A stretch of DNA of 5,291 bases from Pseudomonadota bacterium. Its GTDB lineage: Bacteria; Pseudomonadota; Alphaproteobacteria; Paracaedibacterales; CAITNM01. A program made the position numbers and the translations under genes. Each line of letters starts with the position of its first letter. Position 1 is the stretch's first letter. The stretch spans positions 40,822 to 46,112 of the forward strand of contig JAPLON010000096.1 of assembly GCA_026400695.1 (NCBI GenBank), in the 5' to 3' direction. Shown here one piece after another: positions 1 to 5,291 of the stretch. The notes below the pieces were generated by a model. It searched no databases. It was not told where the DNA came from and saw nothing but the letters and a program-made list of their open reading frames with translations.

Positions 1-1
1 T

Positions 2-70
2 AGGGGGTTTTTAAGTGATAGAGTCCCTTCTATGGCGCCAGCGCCTCATTATGCGGAATTAGATTTTTAG
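2..70 (+). CDS. 3' end of an unidentified protein (partial, 5' end outside window)
   Basis: This is the only frame that stays open from the left edge; it runs for 22 codons and ends at TAG (68-70). The peptide ends in ...VPSMAPAPHYAELDF and looks like real protein, with Ala/Pro/Gly codons and G+C clearly above the T-rich DNA that begins right after the stop. The composition change at base 70, together with a hairpin about 30 bases further on, fits the end of a + strand gene converging on the porin gene. I do not recognise the family from this tail. A chance open frame of this length is quite possible, so confidence is moderate. Confidence 0.42.
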   Translation, partial: RGFLSDRVPSMAPAPHYAELDF

Positions 71-101
71 TTTGATTTTTTAAGTTTTAAAATGGCTAAA
101 A

Positions 102-124
102 TGTAACACTTGCTAGGTGTTACA
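102..124. terminator. Perfect 8-bp inverted repeat, probable bidirectional terminator
   Basis: TGTAACAC (102-109) and GTGTTACA (117-124) are exact reverse complements around a 7-base loop. The stem is followed by T-rich DNA on both strands: cttgtttgattttt on the + strand, and TTTTAGCCATTTT on the - strand. It lies 13 bases past the porin stop codon (read on -) and about 30 bases past the putative + strand stop at 68-70, so it could end transcription from both convergent genes. The stem has only average G+C and the T runs are short, so its efficiency is uncertain. Confidence 0.6.
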
Positions 125-136
125 CTTGTTTGATTT

Positions 137-1693
137 TTAAAAATTGTAGCTTGCGCCGAATTGTAAGCGATGGCCAAGACCTAAGTAACCAAGCGTAGAT
201 TTACGTTCTAGTACAAAGTATTCCAAACCAAATTTCAGATTTTCTTCTGGCATGTACATTGTGTTGATCAAAAACTTGTTGTAGGTGCGATCTAATCCAG
301 GCTCAAACCATTGGGTTACTTTGCGTGCATTAGATAAGTCTTGAGTACCCAAATTTATTCTGGCTAAGCCAATGTTTGTTTGCCATTGTGGACACCAAGA
401 GTGGCAATAACCCGCCCAGAACATATTCATTTCTATAGGCTTATAGCGTTCACCTTCTGTGGCAGCTGCTGGGTTAAACAGTGCCGATCTTCCATTAGCA
501 TCTGCAATGTACCAACCTATGCCCTTGCCTGTGATAATACCACCGGTAAAGTAGCTGCTACCAAAGGTCATAATTTTTGCAGCCAAATTTACGCCCCAAG
601 CATTTAAAATATAGGTCCTGCCGTCAACTGTTGACTGCGCATTGTTACCAATAACTGAATTGTTTTTGATTCGTAAATCGCGGTTAACCACACCTAAACC
701 AACTGCGCTGCCGTTATCAAAATTGTATTTCAGTCTTAGAATTAAGTCAGGCCTTTCTTGTTTTGATAAGCTTCCCAAAGAATCTTGTGGATTGTAGGCG
801 TAATTTGGATTTGTTGCTGCAGGAGTTTGTGTATATGTAATATAATCTGCTCGACAATGCTCTGCAGCAGTGCTTACAGAGAAATTACCAAATTTGTGGG
901 TATACCTAATCAGCGCGTGCCTGTTGTAACCACCAGTGATACCGTTTAAATCAACAGAAGGCAGCAACGCTTCATCTAAATGAAAGGTAGTTGCGGTGTG
1001 GCCAGCTTCTAATCCGCCGTATGCAAGTATGGCATGCCTTAATCTGAATGTGTAAGTGGTAGAGTTTTGGGTATTACCACCAGGGCCATTTACAAACATA
1101 TCACCCCATTGAGTGGCTCCAAAGAAATCACCTTCTACAAATGCCTTAATATCTGATCCAGCTTTGTTTTTCGTGATTATATTAAATCCTAATCGGCTCT
1201 GTTTTGCGTGTAGGTAATAGTGGTCTTTCCAAGAAATAGGTGTATTTGGCAAATTTGGATTGCGCATTTGTAGGGCATACGGCAGCCGGCCAACGCTGGT
1301 TTGTTCGCTGGTGTGGGCTCTAGAATCGCGAATCATATCTAACTTTATCATACCGCTAATTTTTATAGCACTTGTTGTTCCTGGTACAGCAATGTAACCT
1401 TTGTCAAATTGGGGTGAATCTTCTTTTTTTGGAGGAGGAATATCACTAGCTACAATTGGTGTTGCTGTGTGTTGTTCTTTAACCACTTTGTGTTCAGTTT
1501 TTTGTGTAGCCTTAACTTTAGCTTCATTCATTTGTTTGACAACTGCGGCTAACTGTTTTTGTAAGTCTGCTATCTGTTTTTGCATAGCTGCAATTTCACT
1601 TGCTGAAATTGCAGGTGGATTTGATGCATCATTTTCAGCCATTAAAGTAGTCAAAGATACACCTAACATCAGTAGGATTTTTGTTTTAGTCAT
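137..1693 (-). CDS. DcaP-like outer-membrane porin with N-terminal coiled coil
   Basis: A 518-residue outer-membrane beta-barrel channel, probably trimeric, allowing diffusion of small solutes; the substrate cannot be read from the sequence. From the favoured start, residues 1-19 form a signal peptide (MTKTK, then a hydrophobic run ending TLMA before EN). Residues about 33-62 are an Ala/Gln/Lys/Leu heptad-like coiled coil (MQKQIADLQKQL...). A Lys/Pro-rich linker leads to a barrel from about residue 99, beginning with a GYIAVPGT segment and the strand IKISGMIKLDMI. The C-terminus is a typical last barrel strand, RLQFGASYNF, ending in the Phe recognised by the BAM complex. The coiled coil, the 'hRhsGhhKhD' first strand and the G-EY...R...RLQF end match my memory of the DcaP family (PF19577). 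An in-frame ATG at 1729 would add 12 residues before the signal peptide and lacks a Shine-Dalgarno, so I chose 1693. The gene lies 77 bases after phaB on the same strand. Three cysteines (280, 430, 434) are unusual for a porin. Confidence 0.85.
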   Translation of the reverse strand: MTKTKILLMLGVSLTTLMAENDASNPPAISASEIAAMQKQIADLQKQLAAVVKQMNEAKVKATQKTEHKVVKEQHTATPIVASDIPPPKKEDSPQFDKGYIAVPGTTSAIKISGMIKLDMIRDSRAHTSEQTSVGRLPYALQMRNPNLPNTPISWKDHYYLHAKQSRLGFNIITKNKAGSDIKAFVEGDFFGATQWGDMFVNGPGGNTQNSTTYTFRLRHAILAYGGLEAGHTATTFHLDEALLPSVDLNGITGGYNRHALIRYTHKFGNFSVSTAAEHCRADYITYTQTPAATNPNYAYNPQDSLGSLSKQERPDLILRLKYNFDNGSAVGLGVVNRDLRIKNNSVIGNNAQSTVDGRTYILNAWGVNLAAKIMTFGSSYFTGGIITGKGIGWYIADANGRSALFNPAAATEGERYKPIEMNMFWAGYCHSWCPQWQTNIGLARINLGTQDLSNARKVTQWFEPGLDRTYNKFLINTMYMPEENLKFGLEYFVLERKSTLGYLGLGHRLQFGASYNF

Positions 1694-1698
1694 GTTTT

Positions 1699-1701
1699 TC
1701 C
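1699..1701 (-). promoter_or_regulatory. Weak ribosome binding site (GGA) for the porin gene
   Basis: On the - strand, TTTGGAAAAAC precedes the ATG at 1693-1691, with GGA five bases upstream. No purine-rich GGA/GAGG element precedes the longer in-frame ATG at 1729, where the upstream DNA is mostly T and A. Together with the signal peptide beginning MTKTK, this favours 1693 as the real start. Confidence 0.4.
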
Positions 1702-1746
1702 AAAGTTCACTAACTAATACAATTGTCATGATGAAAAATAAAAAAG

Positions 1747-1774
1747 TAAATAGATTTACCTAAAATTTTATCAA
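1747..1774 (-). promoter_or_regulatory. Possible sigma-70-type promoter for the porin gene
   Basis: Read on the - strand, TTGATA (1774-1769) could be a -35 element and TATTTA (1752-1747) a -10 element, separated by 16 bases. The -35 overlaps the phaB stop codon. Transcription would begin near 1740 and leave a leader of about 45 bases to the ATG at 1693. Both boxes deviate from consensus and the region is AT-rich, so chance matches are likely; read-through from phaB is the alternative. Confidence 0.27.
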
Positions 1775-2484
1775 TACATTCCGCCATTAATGTGCAATGT
1801 AGTTCCATTAATATAACTTGCTTTATCACTAATAAGGTATGCGACACTGTCGGCAATTTCCTCAGGGGTTGCTAAGCGTTTAGCTGGAATCGTTTCAATG
1901 ATTTTAGAAAGTACTGCTTCATCAATTGCTGACACCATATCGGTGCTAGTATAACCTGGGGCGATTGCGTTAACCGTAATTCCCTTGGCAGCATTTTCCA
2001 AAGCTAGGGCTTTTACAAAACCAATTAAGCCGGCCTTGGCAGCACAGTAATTAGTTTGTCCAACTTGCCCTTTTAGCGCATTAACAGAGGTAATATAAAT
2101 TAACCTGCCGAAATTACGTTCGCGCATCCCTTCAATTATTGGCCTAGTTACTTGAAAGCATGAAAGCAGATTAGTTTGTATAACCTCTTGCCAGCGATCA
2201 AGTGTCATTTTATGAAAAAAACCATCGCGAGTTATGCCGGCATTATGTACCAAGCAATCAATTGGTCCGTGGTTTTTTAAAATTTCGCCTATTTTGGATT
2301 CTGTTGCCAATGGATCGCTTAAATCAAAACTATAGACTGGAATTTTGTGTTCTTTTGAAAAGTTAGCTGCCTGTTCGTGATTTGAGTTATATGATGCAAT
2401 TACATCATACCCTAGATTTTTTAATGTTACTGAAATTGCAGCACCAATACCACGGTTACCACCTGTTACCAAAACTCTACGCAT
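1771..2484 (-). CDS. phaB: Acetoacetyl-CoA reductase (PhaB-like short-chain dehydrogenase)
   Basis: A cytoplasmic SDR-fold enzyme predicted to reduce acetoacetyl-CoA to (R)-3-hydroxybutyryl-CoA with NADPH, the second step of polyhydroxybutyrate synthesis. Numbered from the start at 2484 (237 residues): cofactor loop TGGNRGIG at 7-14, NAG at 81-83, and the catalytic set Asn105, Ser133, Tyr146, Lys150 (YCAAK). PhaB rather than FabG is suggested by SVNALKGQVGQTNY (133-146), close to SVNGQKGQFGQTNY of Cupriavidus PhaB, by PGY (176-178) where FabG usually has PGF, by ITRDGFFHKMT after NAG, and by the ending NGGMY. FabG, the fatty-acid paralogue, remains possible. An in-frame ATG at 2517 would add MNHKILDKVCC, which family members lack; that ATG overlaps a good TATAAT box, so I prefer 2484, though 2517 cannot be excluded. 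No phaA or phaC is visible nearby. It diverges from lptD and is followed 77 bases later by the porin gene. Confidence 0.85.
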   Translation of the reverse strand: MRRVLVTGGNRGIGAAISVTLKNLGYDVIASYNSNHEQAANFSKEHKIPVYSFDLSDPLATESKIGEILKNHGPIDCLVHNAGITRDGFFHKMTLDRWQEVIQTNLLSCFQVTRPIIEGMRERNFGRLIYITSVNALKGQVGQTNYCAAKAGLIGFVKALALENAAKGITVNAIAPGYTSTDMVSAIDEAVLSKIIETIPAKRLATPEEIADSVAYLISDKASYINGTTLHINGGMY

Positions 2485-2515
2485 GCAACAAACTTTATCT
2501 AAAATTTTATGGTTC

Positions 2516-2543
2516 ATTATAGTGAATATAAGAAAAATCGCAA
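2516..2543 (-). promoter_or_regulatory. Probable sigma-70-type promoter for phaB
   Basis: On the - strand, TTGCGA (2543-2538) and a perfect TATAAT (2521-2516) are separated by 16 bases. The last two bases of the -10 box are the first two bases of the upstream in-frame ATG (2517-2515), so a transcript from here would start near 2509 and could not be translated from that ATG. This supports the ATG at 2484, leaving a leader of about 25 bases. Alphaproteobacterial promoters can differ from this consensus, and TATAAT is easy to find in AT-rich DNA. Confidence 0.45.
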
Positions 2544-2581
2544 AGAATCCGTAGAAAACTCATAGGCAATATCGAAAAAAC

Positions 2582-4846
2582 TTGCCAATATGTAGAAAAA
2601 TATGGACATGCGTTTATTTGTTTTTAAAAATTTTGATTGTTATATGCGCTACGGTGGTCGGTTTTTGTTCTATGCCGGAACAGCCTTTGCATGTTAATGC
2701 CGATGAAGTTACGTGGAATGCCAAAACGAATGAATTGTGGCTAAAAGGTAACGTAGTAGTTTATCAAGTTTTTGATGATGGTACCAAGCGACAACTCAAG
2801 TGTGGTTCATTGTACTACAACCGTTTAGCAGATAAAATTACAGCTTATGGCAATGTTGAGTTGATTGAAGCTGATGGCAACATTTATATGGCAGATCGCC
2901 TAACATTAGATTCAAAATTTGACACCGGAATCTTAGAAGGTATGCGAATTTTAACAACTGATGCCTCGCGAACTAATGCCAAAATAGCTAAACGAAAAGA
3001 TGGCAACGACACAATTTTAGAAGATGTTGATTATTCACCGTGTAAGCTTTGTAAAAATGGCAATGTTACCTGGAGATTAGAGGCTGCTACCGTCGAGCAT
3101 GATCAAGAAGAAAGGCTGCTTAAGTATCGACAAGTATTTTTGGTTTTTAAAGGGGTAAAGATTTTTTATATGCCCTATTTTTCTCATCCTGATCCAAAAG
3201 TAAAACAAAAATCAGGGTTTTTAATGCCTTCTTTAGGTTATAGCAAAGATTTGGGTTTTGCGATTTCTACACCATATTTACTTGCTGCAAAAAACCAGGA
3301 TTTGACTATTACCCCCATGATCATGTCGAAAAAAAATCCATTGCTTGCAACTGAATATCGCATGAGATTTTATGATGGAGAAATTTCTTTTGGCGGTAGT
3401 TACACGAGGAATCATTCTACAAAAAAACAATTTGATAAAATTCCTAGCAAGGACAGGTGGCATGTTTTTGGGACAATGCAGTACCACATGACGGATCGTA
3501 ATCGTTTAAGTGTTGATTTAAATAGGGCTAGTGATACAACGTATATTTCAAAATTTAAGTTAAACAAACAACACAGTACATTTAGCCGTCAGAAAAATTT
3601 AACATCGACTGTGAATTTTGAGCACTTTGGTGATAAAGCCTATGCCACAATTAAAACCCAATCATTCCAAACTGATACACCACAAACTACACCGCTTGTT
3701 TTGCCTTATGCTCGTTATCGTTTTCAAACATCACCATTTTCTAACGGTAGTCACTTGGTTTGGGACTCTAGCGTTTTAAGTATTTTCAGGAAGGCGCCAG
3801 TTTTAACGCAAACGGGAAAGCAAGTGTTTAGGCTTTCAAGTGGTGCATCCTGGATTATGCCTTACACAACTTCAAATGGACATATTTTAAAGACTACTTT
3901 ATCTAGCCGTGGTGATGCTTACATGTCTCAACACTACAATCCAGATAGTCAGAGTTTGTCTGATTCTTCTAAGCAAAAGAAATATGATCGCAGGGTTGAA
4001 AGCCGATTTTTTCCACAGGCATCCGTTGACTGGCGCTATCCTTTATTGGCAAATTTTCAACAATTGAATTGGGTGGTAGAACCACGTGGTTTGGTTGCTG
4101 TTGCGCCTCCTAATCTTAATAGGCGTCGTATGCCTAATGAAGATTCTAAAATATTTTCACTAGATGATACTTCGATCTTTTTGCCGAATCGTTTTGATGG
4201 CATAGATATGGTAGACGAAGGGCAGCGTGGCGTTCTTGGTGTTGATAACCATATGCGTTGGGGGCACCAACAACGTGTTTCATTATTTTTGGGACAAAGC
4301 TACCGTTTTGATAAAAAATCTGTAGTTGGTTCAGAACAAGGTGAAGGGCGCGTGACTTCTGATTACATTACTAGGTTGTTGTATCAAATAAATGATTGGT
4401 GGGCTGTATTTAATCGTAGTGCATTAACAAGAAACACACTGAGGCTTCGCTTTAACGAATGGGGAGGCTCTATTGGGAAACCCTTATTGAGGCTTGATGC
4501 ATCATGCGTTTATGCTAAAAAAGGTTTAAATAATTCAAACACAGATGTTTCTCAAGCTAATTACCAGCTGAGTTCTGCCTTTTATGAAAATTGGAAGGTG
4601 TCAGTGGCGCAAATACGCAACTTGGATGATTTTCAAAAGAAAGATGCTTTGGCTTCATTTGTAGGGGTGTCATATGAAGATGACTGCTTTTCTGCAAAAT
4701 TCAGCGTTTATAAAAGTAATTATAGTGACCGTGATATTAAACCAGATACAGGCTTCTTATTACAATTTAGCCTTAAAAACCTTGGTAGCTTCACGCCAAT
4801 TTCAGCGCCAACCTACCCAGGTTCTTTGTTAACTAATTTGAGATAG
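2582..4846 (+). CDS. lptD: LPS-assembly protein LptD (outer-membrane LPS translocon)
   Basis: LptD, with the lipoprotein LptE, inserts lipopolysaccharide into the outer leaflet of the outer membrane after transport along the LptA bridge. The 754-residue product has a hydrophobic export signal (about 11-28), an OstA/LptA-like periplasmic domain (about 35-180; PLHVNADEVTWN...ELWLKGNVVV, GNVELIEADGNIYMADRLTLD), the SPCKLC box (Cys154, Cys157), PYFSHPDP (198-205), KSGFLMPSLGYS (210-221), then a long beta-barrel to about 735 with a late Cys702 in YEDDCF. Cys154/157 and Cys702 are the expected partners for the disulfides linking the periplasmic domain to the barrel. The length is normal for alphaproteobacteria. 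The start is uncertain: TTG at 2582 is the first start codon after an upstream stop (2552-2554), without a clear Shine-Dalgarno; TTG at 2618 would still leave a signal peptide, whereas the first in-frame ATG (2672) would remove it. It diverges from phaB, and its last codons overlap the nusB end. The usual partners surA, pdxA and ksgA do not follow it. Confidence 0.95.
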   Translation: MPICRKIWTCVYLFLKILIVICATVVGFCSMPEQPLHVNADEVTWNAKTNELWLKGNVVVYQVFDDGTKRQLKCGSLYYNRLADKITAYGNVELIEADGNIYMADRLTLDSKFDTGILEGMRILTTDASRTNAKIAKRKDGNDTILEDVDYSPCKLCKNGNVTWRLEAATVEHDQEERLLKYRQVFLVFKGVKIFYMPYFSHPDPKVKQKSGFLMPSLGYSKDLGFAISTPYLLAAKNQDLTITPMIMSKKNPLLATEYRMRFYDGEISFGGSYTRNHSTKKQFDKIPSKDRWHVFGTMQYHMTDRNRLSVDLNRASDTTYISKFKLNKQHSTFSRQKNLTSTVNFEHFGDKAYATIKTQSFQTDTPQTTPLVLPYARYRFQTSPFSNGSHLVWDSSVLSIFRKAPVLTQTGKQVFRLSSGASWIMPYTTSNGHILKTTLSSRGDAYMSQHYNPDSQSLSDSSKQKKYDRRVESRFFPQASVDWRYPLLANFQQLNWVVEPRGLVAVAPPNLNRRRMPNEDSKIFSLDDTSIFLPNRFDGIDMVDEGQRGVLGVDNHMRWGHQQRVSLFLGQSYRFDKKSVVGSEQGEGRVTSDYITRLLYQINDWWAVFNRSALTRNTLRLRFNEWGGSIGKPLLRLDASCVYAKKGLNNSNTDVSQANYQLSSAFYENWKVSVAQIRNLDDFQKKDALASFVGVSYEDDCFSAKFSVYKSNYSDRDIKPDTGFLLQFSLKNLGSFTPISAPTYPGSLLTNLR

Positions 4847-5291
4847 TTGGTTTTCTAATTTTTGTAGATATTTGATCAAGTACGCTGTGAATAAAGCTAA
4901 TGTCTTTTTTATCTAAAAACCCCTTTGAAACTTCAATGTATTCATTAATTACCACTAATGTTGGCACAGCCGGTTCGTGATAGAGTTCGTAAATAGCGCA
5001 GCGTAATACAGAGCGGCTAAGACTTGGAAGCCGTTCAATTTTCCATTGTTCTTTCAGATGTTCAGAAATTAAGCCATCAAAAATGCTTAAGTTATCTGCC
5101 AAAAATTGTGTAATTGCCGTAAAAAATTTGAGGTCTGGTTCAATTGTGCCCTTAACATCTTCAATAAATCTTGATTGTAAGAATTGTCGGACAACGTCTT
5201 GACGGTCATCTGGATTTTGTTCCATTTGATAAACTGCTTGCACTGCTGCGTTGCGTGATAGGTGGCGTGCGCTACCACGAATTTTTCCAAT
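4833..5291 (-). CDS. nusB: Transcription antitermination factor NusB (5' end cut by window edge)
   Basis: NusB binds NusE (S10) and the boxA RNA element and supports antitermination of rRNA operons in the cytoplasm. The frame is open from the right edge to TAG at 4835-4833, giving 152 residues, near the full family length of about 140-160, so only a few N-terminal residues should be missing. Features seen: the first helix ARHLSRNAAVQAVYQMEQN (5270 to about 5214), RLPSLSRSVLRCAIYEL in the middle, and VVINEYIEVSKGF followed by FIHSVLDQIS near the end, corresponding to the family's AI-EL, INE-IE-AK-F and F-NGVLD blocks. A GTG at 5243-5241 could be taken as a start but would delete half of the conserved first helix and should not be used. 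The gene converges on lptD with a 14-base overlap, so there is no room for a separate terminator between them. In many alphaproteobacteria ribH lies just upstream, which would be beyond the edge here. Confidence 0.93.
   Translation of the reverse strand: MGKIRGSARHLSRNAAVQAVYQMEQNPDDRQDVVRQFLQSRFIEDVKGTIEPDLKFFTAITQFLADNLSIFDGLISEHLKEQWKIERLPSLSRSVLRCAIYELYHEPAVPTLVVINEYIEVSKGFLDKKDISFIHSVLDQISTKIRKPTISN

Noticed and set aside
18..45. Small hairpins: ATAGA/TCTAT (18-33) and GGCGC/GCGCC (34-45)
   Set aside because: The stems are five bases with tight or short loops and lie inside the probable coding tail at 2-70. There is no T run after them and no tRNA-like T-arm or acceptor pairing.
380..607. 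Open frame of 75 codons on the + strand
   Set aside because: It lies wholly inside the porin gene on the opposite strand, and its product shows no recognisable features.
1401..1763. Open frame of 120 codons on the + strand
   Set aside because: It is antisense to the porin signal peptide and coiled coil. Its Cys/Phe/Leu-rich translation is what the complement of Ala/Lys/Gln-rich codons produces, and no Shine-Dalgarno or family motif is seen.
2518..2581. Possible -10 boxes for lptD (TATAGT 2518-2523, TATAAG 2527-2532)
   Set aside because: No acceptable -35 was found at 16-18 bases for either; the best (TTTATC 2494-2499) is poor. In such AT-rich DNA I cannot support a specific lptD promoter.
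3278..3487. Open frame of 69 codons on the - strand inside lptD
   Set aside because: It is antisense to a well-conserved part of LptD and has no motif or initiation signal of its own.
5087..5290. Second - strand open frame overlapping nusB
   Set aside because: It is another frame of nusB DNA; the NusB frame carries clear family motifs and this one carries none.
1..5291. Mobile elements, CRISPR arrays, tRNA/rRNA genes, riboswitches, toxin-antitoxin or defence genes
   Set aside because: No repeat arrays, terminal inverted repeats, transposase or nuclease motifs, or structured RNA signatures were seen. The genes are conserved envelope, storage and housekeeping functions.

Overview
This AT-rich window carries compactly spaced genes from an alphaproteobacterium. 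The clearest lineage signal is the LptD protein: its periplasmic domain has the SPCxxC box followed by the PYFSHPDP...KSGFL block that I associate with alphaproteobacterial and rickettsial LptD. The low G+C, a DcaP-like porin and a PhaB-like reductase would suit a Holosporales or other host-associated lineage, but that placement is an inference from composition and gene content and has no marker-gene support.

Layout from left to right: (1) bases 2-70 look like the last 22 codons of an unidentified + strand gene. (2) Bases 102-124 hold a perfect 8-bp inverted repeat, a probable shared terminator between that gene and the porin. (3) Bases 137-1693 on the - strand encode an outer-membrane porin of DcaP type, with a signal peptide, an N-terminal coiled coil and a barrel ending in Phe. 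(4) Bases 1771-2484 (or to 2517) on the - strand encode a short-chain reductase that resembles acetoacetyl-CoA reductase (PhaB) more than FabG. (5) A divergent promoter region of about 65-100 bases follows. (6) Bases 2582-4846 on the + strand encode LptD, the outer-membrane LPS translocon. (7) Bases 4833-5291 on the - strand encode NusB, cut by the right edge and overlapping the lptD 3' end tail to tail by 14 bases.

Two of the four main genes build or populate the outer membrane: lptD inserts LPS, and the porin supplies a diffusion channel. phaB points to polyhydroxybutyrate storage, and nusB belongs to the rRNA antitermination machinery. phaB and the porin gene may be co-transcribed, although a weak promoter of its own can be proposed for the porin. 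No mobile element, CRISPR array, tRNA or rRNA was seen. I find no new multi-gene system. The points worth a second look are regulatory and architectural: the lptD/nusB overlap, start-site conflicts in three genes, the same 12-base AT palindrome block near both ends of phaB, and a Cys pair in the porin barrel.
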